Below are positions 49,284 to 58,123 of a stretch of DNA of 64,000 nucleotides, in pieces; position 1 is the first letter of the stretch; each line of letters starts with the position of its first letter. The notes under the pieces are model-generated. The model was given only the letters and a program-made list of their open reading frames with translations, did not search any database and was not told the origin of the DNA. The position numbers were made by a program, and so were the translations under genes. This DNA is from Nonomuraea turcica (GTDB taxonomy: Bacteria > Actinomycetota > Actinomycetes > Streptosporangiales > Streptosporangiaceae): assembly GCF_030718205.1 (NCBI RefSeq), contig NZ_JAUZQF010000018.1, forward strand, positions 1 through 64,000, in the 5' to 3' direction.

Positions 49284-50828
49284 TTGATCACCCGGCGTTC
49301 GCTCATCGCCGGGGGCGCGAGCCTGGGCCTTTCCGCCGCACTGGGCACCCCACCCTTGCGCGCGGCGGCCCGCCGTGCCCCTCTGTCCGACCCTTTCCAG
49401 CTCGGCGTCGCCTCGGGCGAGCCCACGCCTGACGGCGTCGTCCTGTGGACGCGGCTCGCCATGGACCCGATCGCCCTCGACGGCCTCGGCGGCATGCCGA
49501 GCCGCCCGATCCCCGTCCAATGGGAGCTCGCCAAAGACGAGAATTTCCGGCATGTCGTACGCCGCGGCGCCGAAGTCGCCCGCCCCGACGCCGCCCACAG
49601 CGTGCACGTCGAACTGGACGGCCTCGGCCCGGGCGCCGAGTACTTCTACCGTTTCAAGGCCGGGAACGAGCTCAGCCCGGTCGGCCGCACGCTCACCGCC
49701 CCCGCCCCCGGAACCCGCAGCCGGCCGCTGAACCTGTCGTTCACCTCGTGCGCCGACTACCAGGCCGGCTGGTTCACCCCGTACCGCCGGATGGCCGAGG
49801 ACCAGCCCGACCTGATCGCCTTCCTCGGCGACTACATCTACGAGTACGGCGACTACAAGTACCCGGTCCGGGATCAGGCCGGGGGCGAGTGCCTCGACCT
49901 GGCCGGATACCGGGTGCGCCACGCTCAGCACAAGGCCGACCCCGAGTCGCAGCTGGCGCACGCCATCGCGCCGTGGGTCGTGGTGTGGGACGACCACGAC
50001 ATCGAGAACGCCTGGGCCGGCGACGTGCCCGAGCAGCCGGACCCGCCGTTCCTCAAGCGCCGGGCCGACGCCTTCCAGGCGTACTACGAGAACATGCCGC
50101 TGCGCCGCGCCCAGAAGCCGGATGGGGCGGCGCTCAAGCTCTACCGCAGCATCCGCTGGGGCGCGGTCGCCAACCTGCACCTGCTCGACACCCGCCAGTA
50201 CCGCGACCTGTACGCCTGCACCGGCAGGAGCGGCACGGTCGGCCCCGACTGCCTGGACCGTTTCGCGCCCAACCGGACGCTGCTCGGCCGCGACCAGGAG
50301 GGCTGGCTGGACGGCGAGCTGAAAGGTTCGCGCGCCACCTGGGACCTGCTCGGCCAGCAGGTCTTCTTCATGGAGATGGATTGGGCCAACGGCCCCGGCA
50401 AGGGTTACTCGAACGAGGGCTGGGACGGCTATGTGGCCTCCCGTAACCGCCTGACCGCCGCCTTCGACGCCTACAAGCGGAATGCGGTCGTGCTGACCGG
50501 TGACGTGCACTCCCACTGGGCCGGCGAGATCAAACGCGACCATCAGGATCCGGAGTCGAAGTCCGTCGCCGTCGAACTGGTGACGACGTCGGTGACGAGC
50601 GCGGGCAACGGCCTGGACGAATACCCCAACACGCAGGTCCTGCTGGAGGAGAACCCGCACGTGAAGTTCTTCAACGGCCGCCGCGGCTACGTCAGGACCA
50701 GGATCACCCAGCGGGAGATGAAGGTGGACTTCCGCTCGCTGTCGCGCATCACCGAGCCGTACGCCCCGGCCTACACCTCCGGCTCGTTCGTCATCGAGCC
50801 GGGCAACCCCCGACTCAACTCCGCCTGA
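49284..50828 (+). CDS. Tat-exported PhoD-like alkaline phosphatase/phosphodiesterase
   Basis: 514 aa from TTG 49284 (AAGGA upstream). Twin-arginine signal ITRRSLIAGGASLGLSAALG. N-terminal PhoD domain (FQLGVASGEPTPDGVVLWTR), then the metallophosphatase core: SFTSCADYQAGWF, FLGDYIYEYGDYKY, VVWDDHDIENAW and VLTGDVHSHWAGEI. PhoD enzymes are Ca/Fe-dependent phosphomono- or diesterases; Bacillus PhoD cuts teichoic acids. Its place inside a glycosidase operon suggests a phosphate-bearing glycan as substrate. The gene is 9 bases behind the binding protein. Confidence 0.9.
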   Translation: MITRRSLIAGGASLGLSAALGTPPLRAAARRAPLSDPFQLGVASGEPTPDGVVLWTRLAMDPIALDGLGGMPSRPIPVQWELAKDENFRHVVRRGAEVARPDAAHSVHVELDGLGPGAEYFYRFKAGNELSPVGRTLTAPAPGTRSRPLNLSFTSCADYQAGWFTPYRRMAEDQPDLIAFLGDYIYEYGDYKYPVRDQAGGECLDLAGYRVRHAQHKADPESQLAHAIAPWVVVWDDHDIENAWAGDVPEQPDPPFLKRRADAFQAYYENMPLRRAQKPDGAALKLYRSIRWGAVANLHLLDTRQYRDLYACTGRSGTVGPDCLDRFAPNRTLLGRDQEGWLDGELKGSRATWDLLGQQVFFMEMDWANGPGKGYSNEGWDGYVASRNRLTAAFDAYKRNAVVLTGDVHSHWAGEIKRDHQDPESKSVAVELVTTSVTSAGNGLDEYPNTQVLLEENPHVKFFNGRRGYVRTRITQREMKVDFRSLSRITEPYAPAYTSGSFVIEPGNPRLNSA

Positions 50829-50838
50829 CAGGACTCCC

Positions 50839-52776
50839 ATGCGTACGATCACGGCCGCCGCCGCGGCGGCCCTCCTCGCCCTGCCCTTCGTCCCGTTATC
50901 CAGCGCCGCCGACGCCGTGTCCGGACCGCCGATGGGCTGGAGCAGCCGTTCACTCGGCTGCTCGGTCTCCGACGCGTCGGTACGGCAGGCCGCCGACGCC
51001 CTCGCGCCGCTCGCCCCGCTCGGCTACCGGTACGTCATCGTCGACGACTGCTGGCTCGCGCCCCAGCGGGCGGCCGGCGCCCTCGCCCCCGATCCCGCCC
51101 GTTTCCCCGGCGGCGTCACAGCGCTCGCCGGCTACGTGCATGGCAAGGGCCTGAAGCTCGGCCTCAGCCTGTCGGCCGGCACCAAGGCCTGCGCCGGCGG
51201 CGGCCCCGGCTCGTACAAGAGCGAGGCCGCCGACGCCGCCCAGGTCAAGGAGTGGGGTGTCGACTACGTCAAGTACGACTGGTGCAACATCCCTGCGAGC
51301 GACTTCCCCGGCCAGAACGTCCAGCAGATCGGCCAGACCCTCTACCCGCGCATGCGCCAGGCCCTCGGCGGCGACATCGTGTTCGCCATGAACAACGAGG
51401 ACGGCAGCACCGTCCCGTGGCTCTGGGGCAAGGACGCGGGCGCCACCACCTGGCGCACGAACGTCTACAACCGGCCGATCGCCGACGCGTACGCCACCAT
51501 GGTCGACATCTGGGAGTTCAACCAGCTCAGGGCCGAGTACGCGGGCCCCGGCAGCTGGGCCGACCCCGACCTCCTTCAGGCGGGGCGCGGCGGGATGACC
51601 GACACCGAATACCGCACTCAGGTCACGCTCTGGGCCATGGGCGCGGCCCCGCTGATCCTGCAGGCCGACCCGGCCAAGGCGCCGCCCGCGATCGTCGGCA
51701 ACCCCAAGGTGATCGCCGTCGACCAGGACACGCTCGGCGCCCACGGCCGGCTCGTGAAGAGCGACGGCTGGTACCACGTGGTGTCCAAGCCCTTGGCGGG
51801 CGGTGACCGGGCGATCGCGCTGTTCAACGAGAGCGACCGCGCGGCCACGATCTCCACCCGGCTCGGCGCCTCCCGTTACCGGGTCGAGGAGTTGTGGACC
51901 GGTGCGGTCACCTCGTCGGCGGGCGAGCTTGCGGCGCAGGTGCCCGCGCACGCGGCCCTGCTCTACCGGGTGAGCGAGAGCCGCGAGCAGGCGCCGCCGC
52001 TGGTGACGTTCGAGGCCGACCCGCCTGCCTTCCTCGGCGCGGACCGGCCGTCGGTGCTGGAGCCCGGCCGCACCGGCGAGATCGTCACCCGGGTCACGAA
52101 CACCGGGGCCACCGCGCGGATGCGCGACGTCGAGGTCACGGCCGCCGCACCGCCCGGATGGCAGGTCACCGCCCGCACACCGGCCAGGACGAGCCGGCTC
52201 GACGGCGGGGAGACGTTCACCGTGACGTGGGCGGTCACCCCGCCGGCCGACGCCGCGCTCCAGAACCACGATCTCACCTTCTCGATGGGCGGCCAGAGCG
52301 CGACCGCCGTCGTGACCGTCGCCAAGTCACCTGGGGCGGGGCGGACGTACCTGAGCGACCTGGCCTGGACCAGCGTCAAGAACTACTTCGGCCCGGTCGA
52401 GAAGGACACCAGCAACGGCGAGCGGGCGGCCGGCGACGGCCGGCCGATCACCATCGAGGGCGTCACGTACGCCAAGGGTCTCGGCACGCACTCGCCGGCC
52501 GAGATCGAGTATTACGTCGGCGGGCGCTGCTCGGCGGTCGAGTTCCAGGCCGGGATCGACGACGAGGTCGGCGCGGCCGGCTCCGCCGGGTTCGAGGTGT
52601 GGGCCGACGGCGGGCGGGTGGCTTACTCGGGGCTGCTCACCGGCGCGATGCCCGCCCGCAAGGTGACCGCCTCCATCGAAGGTGCCCGATATATCCGGCT
52701 GGTCGCGACCAACGGCGGCGACAACGCCACCTCGGACCACGCCGACTTCGCCGACGCCACCGTCACGTGTAAGTAA
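50839..52776 (+). CDS. Secreted GH27 alpha-galactosidase with NPCBM domain
   Basis: 645 aa. Signal peptide about residues 1-24. GH27 barrel (about 28-300): PPMGWSSRSLGC, YVIVDDCWL, DYVKYDWCNIP with nucleophile Asp147, and AMNNEDGSTVPWLWG. A C-terminal beta domain follows, then a NEW3-like domain (VTNTGATARMRDVEVTAAAP) and a terminal NPCBM carbohydrate-binding domain (about 505-645: YLSDLAWTSVKNYFGPVEKD, GTHSPAEIEYYVGG). It cleaves terminal alpha-galactose outside the cell. It follows the PhoD gene by 10 bases. Confidence 0.93.
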   Translation: MRTITAAAAAALLALPFVPLSSAADAVSGPPMGWSSRSLGCSVSDASVRQAADALAPLAPLGYRYVIVDDCWLAPQRAAGALAPDPARFPGGVTALAGYVHGKGLKLGLSLSAGTKACAGGGPGSYKSEAADAAQVKEWGVDYVKYDWCNIPASDFPGQNVQQIGQTLYPRMRQALGGDIVFAMNNEDGSTVPWLWGKDAGATTWRTNVYNRPIADAYATMVDIWEFNQLRAEYAGPGSWADPDLLQAGRGGMTDTEYRTQVTLWAMGAAPLILQADPAKAPPAIVGNPKVIAVDQDTLGAHGRLVKSDGWYHVVSKPLAGGDRAIALFNESDRAATISTRLGASRYRVEELWTGAVTSSAGELAAQVPAHAALLYRVSESREQAPPLVTFEADPPAFLGADRPSVLEPGRTGEIVTRVTNTGATARMRDVEVTAAAPPGWQVTARTPARTSRLDGGETFTVTWAVTPPADAALQNHDLTFSMGGQSATAVVTVAKSPGAGRTYLSDLAWTSVKNYFGPVEKDTSNGERAAGDGRPITIEGVTYAKGLGTHSPAEIEYYVGGRCSAVEFQAGIDDEVGAAGSAGFEVWADGGRVAYSGLLTGAMPARKVTASIEGARYIRLVATNGGDNATSDHADFADATVTCK

Positions 52777-52785
52777 GGAGTGTTG

Positions 52786-54378
52786 ATGATCGTTCCCAAG
52801 CCGGTACAGCACGAGTCCAGGCCGGGCTCGTTCGTCCTCGACAGCCGGGCCACGCTCAATGCCGATCCGGCGCTCGCCGAGGTGGCGGCCTGGCTGCGGG
52901 GCGAACTCGGCCCTGTCACAGGTGGCGAGCTGCTGCCCGGTCCGGGGACGATCACACTCACGCTCGGCGACCTGCCGCCGGAGGCGTACCGGCTGACCGT
53001 CGGGCCACGGGTCGAGATCGTCGCGGGCGGGCCCGCCGGGGCGTTCTACGGGGCGCAGACGTTCCGGCAGCTGCTGCCACCCGCCGCCTTCAGGAAGGCC
53101 GCGACCGGCCCGTTCACCGTGCCCGGCATGTACGTCGAGGACGCGCCGCGCTTCCCGTGGCGCGGCTGCCTCCTCGACGTCGCCCGGCATTTCATGACCA
53201 AGCACGACGTGCTGCGCTTCATCGACCTGCTGGCGCTGCACAAGCTCAACGTGCTGCACCTGCACCTCACCGACGACCAGGGCTGGCGGATCGAGATCAA
53301 GCGTTACCCCCGGCTGACCGAGGTCGGGGCATGGCGCAGGGAGAGCCAGACCGGCTGGAACGGCGCCATGGACGGCCGCCCGCACGGCGGCTACTACACC
53401 CAGGACGACATCAGGGAGATCGTCGCCTACGCCGCGCGGCGGCACGTCACGGTCGTCCCCGAGATCGACCTGCCCGGGCACACGCAGGCCGCCATCGCCG
53501 CCTATCCGGAGCTGGGCAACCTCGGCACGCCGCTGGAGGTGCGCACCACCTGGGGCGTCGGCGTGAACGTGCTCAACGTCGACGACGCCACGATCGCGTT
53601 CTTCCAGAACGTGCTCGACGAGGTGCTGGAGCTCTTCCCGAGCCCGTACGTGATGCTCGGCGGCGACGAGTGCCGTAAGGACCAGTGGCGGGACAGCCCC
53701 GCCGCGCAGCGGCGCATGGCCCAGCTGGGGCTGCGGGACGAGGAGGAGCTGCAGAGCTGGTTCGTCCACCGGTTCGACGACTACCTGACGGCGCGCGGCC
53801 GCCGGCTGGTCGGCTGGGACGAGATCCTCGAGGGCGGCCTCGCACCCGGCGCGGTGGTCGCCTCCTGGCGCGGCGAGCTCGGCGCGGTGGCCGCCGCCAG
53901 GAGCGGCCACGACGTGATCAACTGCTCCAACACGAGCCTCTACCTGGACTACCGGCAGGGACCGGGGGAGGAGGAGCCGATCCCGTTCGGGACGGTGCTG
54001 ACCCTGGAGGACGTCTACGCCTTTGAACCCGTCCCCGAGGAACTGCGCGGCCACCCCGCCGCCGAGCGCGTCCTCGGCGCCCAGTGCGGGATCTGGACCG
54101 AACTGATCGACTCCAGCCGGCACGTCGACTACATGGCCTTCCCCCGGCTCGCCGCCTTCGCCGAGACCGTGTGGAGCCCCGCCGAACGGGATCTGGCCGG
54201 CTTCCGCGAGCGGCTGGCCGAGCATTTGCCCCGCCTGGAGGCCGCCGGCGTCGAGTACCGGCGCGCCGAGGGTCCGCTGCCCTGGCAGCGGCGGCCGGGG
54301 GTCCCAGGGCGGCCGGAGGACCCGGAACGGTGGCAGGCCAAGCTCGACGCCTGGACCAGCAACCTCCGCACGCTCTAA
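52786..54378 (+). CDS. GH20 beta-N-acetylhexosaminidase
   Basis: 530 aa from ATG 52786 behind AAGGAG; no signal peptide. GH20b domain at about 1-115 (AYRLTVGPRVEIVAGGPAGA), then the catalytic barrel: RFPWRGCLLDVARHFM, HLHLTDDQGWRIEIKRYPRL, VPEIDLPGHTQAAI, and the catalytic Asp294-Glu295 pair in MLGGDECRKDQW. It releases GlcNAc or GalNAc by substrate-assisted catalysis, inside the cell. It ends the glycan operon and is convergent with the DUF2087 gene. Confidence 0.93.
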   Translation: MIVPKPVQHESRPGSFVLDSRATLNADPALAEVAAWLRGELGPVTGGELLPGPGTITLTLGDLPPEAYRLTVGPRVEIVAGGPAGAFYGAQTFRQLLPPAAFRKAATGPFTVPGMYVEDAPRFPWRGCLLDVARHFMTKHDVLRFIDLLALHKLNVLHLHLTDDQGWRIEIKRYPRLTEVGAWRRESQTGWNGAMDGRPHGGYYTQDDIREIVAYAARRHVTVVPEIDLPGHTQAAIAAYPELGNLGTPLEVRTTWGVGVNVLNVDDATIAFFQNVLDEVLELFPSPYVMLGGDECRKDQWRDSPAAQRRMAQLGLRDEEELQSWFVHRFDDYLTARGRRLVGWDEILEGGLAPGAVVASWRGELGAVAAARSGHDVINCSNTSLYLDYRQGPGEEEPIPFGTVLTLEDVYAFEPVPEELRGHPAAERVLGAQCGIWTELIDSSRHVDYMAFPRLAAFAETVWSPAERDLAGFRERLAEHLPRLEAAGVEYRRAEGPLPWQRRPGVPGRPEDPERWQAKLDAWTSNLRTL

Positions 54379-54878
54379 AGATGCACGGGGCCGCCGCTGC
54401 GCCAGTAGACGTTGTCCTCCCTGGACAGCAGCCCCTCGTCCACCAGATACCGCCGCAGCGCCGCGTAGTCGTCGTGGAAGGCCCGCAGCGCCACGTTCAC
54501 GTCCTTCTCGGGGTAGCGCATCCCGGGCTCGAACACCATGGCGATGTAGCGCAGCACGACGAGGCGCTTGTCACGCCGCATCGCCAGGGTCGTCAGCCGC
54601 CCGTCCACCAGGAACGTGCGCAACACCCGCTCCTCGGCGGTCAGCTCCTCGACCGGCTCGGCCCGCGCCCGCAGCAGCTCCTTGAATCGCTCGGGCGTGG
54701 CCCGCCACTTGCCGCTCTCGTCGCACGCCGCCAGCCCGCCGGCGGCGAGTTTCCCGAGCGTCTTGGGGGAGAGCCCCTCGGCGTCACCGAGCACCAAGGA
54801 GGCGAAGGCCCGCAACGTGTCGTCCTGGTAGAGCAGCCCGAGGACGCGCCTGATCTCTTCGTCGCTCACCCTTACCAT
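54375..54878 (-). CDS. DUF2087-domain protein
   Basis: 167 aa. The N-terminal half looks like a small helical domain (DEEIRRVLGLLYQDDTLRAF). The C-terminal half has the DUF2087 signature: VLRTFLVDGRLTTLAMRRDK, PEKDVNVALRAFHDDYAALR, RRYLVDEGLLSREDNVYWR. Often a putative transcriptional regulator; function unknown. Its stop overlaps the GH20 end by four bases on the opposite strand. Confidence 0.85.
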   Translation of the reverse strand: MVRVSDEEIRRVLGLLYQDDTLRAFASLVLGDAEGLSPKTLGKLAAGGLAACDESGKWRATPERFKELLRARAEPVEELTAEERVLRTFLVDGRLTTLAMRRDKRLVVLRYIAMVFEPGMRYPEKDVNVALRAFHDDYAALRRYLVDEGLLSREDNVYWRSGGPVHL

Positions 54879-54886
54879 TTTGTCCC

Positions 54887-55450
54887 ATGATCACTGCACT
54901 CATCCTGGCGGCCGCGGTCGCCATCCCCAGCAATTTCCTCCTGTACGAGAAGGCCGCCGCGAAGAAGGACGACGACCCGGAGACCAGCTGGTCCGCCAGC
55001 AGCAAGAAACCGGCCAGGTTAGTCGTCAACCCGTGCCAGAAGGGCACGCTCGGCCAGAGCGGGCGCACGGCGGCCAGGACGCTGACCTACACGGCCGTGC
55101 CCGACTACTCCAAGTCGGAGCAGGTGATCCTCTACGCGTCGGCGGCGGCCGCGGGCAAGGCCCTGCGGGACCTGGAGGCCGCCGTACGGGCCTGCGGCAC
55201 CAAGACCTACCGCTACTCCGCCGCGTCCGTGAGCCTCGGCGACAAGGCGCTGAAGGTGACCGGGCAGGCCTACCAGGGCACGAAAGCGGCCGTCGGCGGC
55301 GAGCGGGCGATCGTCGCCCGCCGCGCGAACGCCCTGATCGTCTACACCGTGTCCGGCGAGTGGGGCAAGCCCGCCGCGTCCGACTTCAAGCAGCAGACGA
55401 AGGACGCCAAGCGCATGCTCGCCAAGGTGTGTGCCATCGCCGACTGCTGA
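54887..55450 (+). CDS. Secreted protein, sensor/PknH-like extracellular fold
   Basis: 187 aa with an N-terminal signal sequence (ITALILAAAVAIPSNFLL). A region rich in Lys and Ser is followed by a compact alpha/beta domain: VILYASAAAAGKALRDLEAA, VTGQAYQGTKAAVGGERAIV, ANALIVYTVSGEW. Cys residues (NPCQ, RACG, KVC, ADC) may form two disulfides as in PknH-type sensor domains. The exact function is unknown. Divergent from the DUF2087 gene with only 8 bases between starts. Confidence 0.65.
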   Translation: MITALILAAAVAIPSNFLLYEKAAAKKDDDPETSWSASSKKPARLVVNPCQKGTLGQSGRTAARTLTYTAVPDYSKSEQVILYASAAAAGKALRDLEAAVRACGTKTYRYSAASVSLGDKALKVTGQAYQGTKAAVGGERAIVARRANALIVYTVSGEWGKPAASDFKQQTKDAKRMLAKVCAIADC

Positions 55451-55579
55451 TCCCAGGGAAATGTCTCGATCTTGCGACATTGCCATGACACGACGTCGAC
55501 GTTAGGCGGAGGACCATGAATCGACAGGCGTGTGCCGGGGCGCCCTTGCCAGTCCGTTCCGGCACACGGCTTGTCACTT

Positions 55580-58078
55580 CTAGAGCCGGTTGAGCCCCTG
55601 CACGTGCAGGACGGCCCGGCCCTCCTCATCCGACGCGGCCAGGTCCACCTGGGCGTCGATGCCCCAGTCCCCATCGCCGGCCGGGTCCTTGATCGTCTGG
55701 CGTAGCTTCCAGAACCCGCTCTCCTCCTCGATCCGCAGCAGCGCGGGCCCGCGCGCGTCCGCATCGGTGAAGATCTCCTCGTGGTCGGCGTAGTAGGCGT
55801 CCAGCGCCGCACCCCAGTCCACGTCCGGAGCGAGCTCCTCCAGCTCCTCCTCCTTCTCCAGGGCACACAGCTCGACCAGCCGGAACATGGCGTTGCGCAC
55901 CAGCACGCGGAAGGCCCGCGGGTTGGCCGTGACCGGGCGCACCTTGGCCTCGAGCTGCTCCTGCTGCTCCAGCGCCTCGGCCGGGTTGGTCAGCTTCTCC
56001 CACTCGTCGATCAGCGACGAGTCGACCTGCCGCACCAGCTCGCCCAGCCACTCGATCAGGTCGACCAGGTCGTCGGTCTTGAGGTGCTCGGGCACCGTGC
56101 GCGACAGCGTCCGGTAGGCGTCGGCCAGGTAACGCAGCACCGTGCCCTCGGAGCGGGCCAGCTCGTAGAACTGGATGTATTCGCCGAACGTCATCGCCCG
56201 CTCGTACATGTCGCGGATCACGGACTTCGGGCTGACGGTGTAGTCGCCGACCCACGGGTGGCCGCGCCGGTAGGTCTCGTAGGCGCCGAGCAGCAGGTCC
56301 TCCAGCGGCATCGGGTACATGACCTCCGCCAGCTGCTCCATCCGCTCCTCGTACTCGATGCCGTCGGCCTTCATCTGCGCGACCGCCTCGCCCCTGGCCT
56401 TCTTCAGCTGCGCCGACAGGATCTGGCGCGGGTCGTCGAGGATGGACTCCACGATCGAGACCATGTCGAGCGCGTACGACGGCGACTCGCGATCCAGCAG
56501 GTCGAAGGCCGCCAGCGCGAACGTCGACAGCGCCTGGTTGAGCGCGAAGTCCTCCTGCAAATCGATCGTCAGCCGGGCCCTGCGGCCCTGCTCGTCGGGC
56601 TCGCGGAACTGCTCGACGATGCCGCCGGCCAGCAGCGACCGGTAGATGGCGATGGCCTGGCTGATGTGCCGCCGCTGCCACTTGCGGTCCTCGTGGTTGT
56701 CGGTCAGCAGGTGCTTCATCGCCTGGAAGCAGTCGCCCGGCCGGTTGATGACCGCCAGCAACATCGCGTTGGTGACCTTGAAACGCGAGGAGAGCGGCTC
56801 GGGCTCGGCCTCCTGCAACTTCTGGAACGTGTCCTCGCTCCACCCGACGAACCCCTCGGGCGGCTTCTTACGGGCGTAGCCGCGCCGCCGCTTCGGATCG
56901 TCGCCGATCTTGGCGAGGGCCTTGGCGTTCTCGATGTCGTGCTCGGGGGCCTGGCAGGCCACGTAGCCGATCGTGTCGAAGCCGGCCCGGCCGGCCCTTC
57001 CGGCGATCTGGTGGAACTCGCGGGCCCGCAGCCGGCGCACCTTGTTGCCGTCGTATTTGGACAGCGCCGTGAACAACACCGTCCTGATCGGCACGTTGAC
57101 GCCGACGCCCAGCGTGTCGGTGCCGCAGATGACCTTCAGCAGGCCCGCCTGCGCCAGCCGCTCCACCAGGCGGCGGTATTTCGGCAACATGCCGGCGTGG
57201 TGCACGCCGATGCCGTGGCGGACCAGCCGCGACAGCGCCCGCCCGAACCTGGTCGTGAAGCGGAAGCCGCCGATCATCGTGGCGATCGCCTCTTTCTCGG
57301 CCTTCGTCGCCATGTTGATCGACATCAGGGACTGGGCCCGCTCCATGGCCGCGGCCTGGGTGAAGTGCACGACGTAGACCGGCGCCTGCCCGGTCTTGAG
57401 CATCTCCTCCAGCGTCTCGTGCAGCGGCGTCATCCGGTAGGAGTAGACCAGCGGCACGGGCCGCTCGGCGTGCTTGACCACCGACGTCGGCCGCCCGGTG
57501 CGCCGGGTCAGGTCCCGCTCGAACATCGCCATGTCGCCGAGCGTCGCCGACATGAGGATGAACTGCACGTTCGGCAGCTCCAGCAACGGCACCTGCCAGG
57601 CCCAGCCGCGATCGGGCTCGGCGTAGAAGTGGAACTCATCCATCACGACCTGGCCGATGTCGGCGGCGGCGCCGTCGCGCAGCGCCACGTTGGCCAGGAT
57701 CTCGGCCGTGCAGCAGATGATCGGGGCGCCCGGGTTGACGCTGGCGTCACCGGTCATCATGCCGACGTTCTCCGTGCCGAAGATCGCGCACAGGTCGAAG
57801 AACTTCTCCGACACCAGCGCCTTGATCGGCGCGGTGTAGAACGTGCGCTGGTCGCGCGTCAGGGCCGCGAAGTGGGCGCCCGCGGCGACCAGCGACTTGC
57901 CCGACCCCGTCGGCGTGGCCAGGATCAGGTTGCTGCCGGAGACGACCTCGATGAGCGCCTCCTCCTGGGCCGGATAGAGCGTGAGCCCGCGCTCGGCGTT
58001 CCACGCGACGAACGCGTCGAAAATGGCGTCGGGCTCGGCATCGATCTCTTCGGGGAGGCGGTCAACGAGTAGGGTCAC
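55580..58078 (-). CDS. DEAD/DEAH-box helicase with DUF3516
   Basis: 832 aa. SF2 helicase core at about 20-420: Walker A LATPTGSGKSLVAAG, DEFH box VVMDEFHFYAEPD, motif III LMSATLGDMAMF, and motif VI FHQIAGRAGRAGFD. The C-terminal half is the actinobacteria-specific DUF3516 domain, resembling Ski2-like helicases. Probably acts on RNA, perhaps in decay or ribosome maintenance. Conserved housekeeping-type gene of normal length. Confidence 0.92.
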   Translation of the reverse strand: MTLLVDRLPEEIDAEPDAIFDAFVAWNAERGLTLYPAQEEALIEVVSGSNLILATPTGSGKSLVAAGAHFAALTRDQRTFYTAPIKALVSEKFFDLCAIFGTENVGMMTGDASVNPGAPIICCTAEILANVALRDGAAADIGQVVMDEFHFYAEPDRGWAWQVPLLELPNVQFILMSATLGDMAMFERDLTRRTGRPTSVVKHAERPVPLVYSYRMTPLHETLEEMLKTGQAPVYVVHFTQAAAMERAQSLMSINMATKAEKEAIATMIGGFRFTTRFGRALSRLVRHGIGVHHAGMLPKYRRLVERLAQAGLLKVICGTDTLGVGVNVPIRTVLFTALSKYDGNKVRRLRAREFHQIAGRAGRAGFDTIGYVACQAPEHDIENAKALAKIGDDPKRRRGYARKKPPEGFVGWSEDTFQKLQEAEPEPLSSRFKVTNAMLLAVINRPGDCFQAMKHLLTDNHEDRKWQRRHISQAIAIYRSLLAGGIVEQFREPDEQGRRARLTIDLQEDFALNQALSTFALAAFDLLDRESPSYALDMVSIVESILDDPRQILSAQLKKARGEAVAQMKADGIEYEERMEQLAEVMYPMPLEDLLLGAYETYRRGHPWVGDYTVSPKSVIRDMYERAMTFGEYIQFYELARSEGTVLRYLADAYRTLSRTVPEHLKTDDLVDLIEWLGELVRQVDSSLIDEWEKLTNPAEALEQQEQLEAKVRPVTANPRAFRVLVRNAMFRLVELCALEKEEELEELAPDVDWGAALDAYYADHEEIFTDADARGPALLRIEEESGFWKLRQTIKDPAGDGDWGIDAQVDLAASDEEGRAVLHVQGLNRL

Positions 58079-58123
58079 GCTCTCTATCCTGCCGAAGTTT
58101 CCTCGGTGGTCGAGCCCATCTCC

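Noticed and set aside
52914..52945. TGTCACA followed by CGGTCC inside the GH20 gene
   Set aside because: Spacing is 17, the -10 part is poor, and it lies in coding sequence without a gene start behind it.
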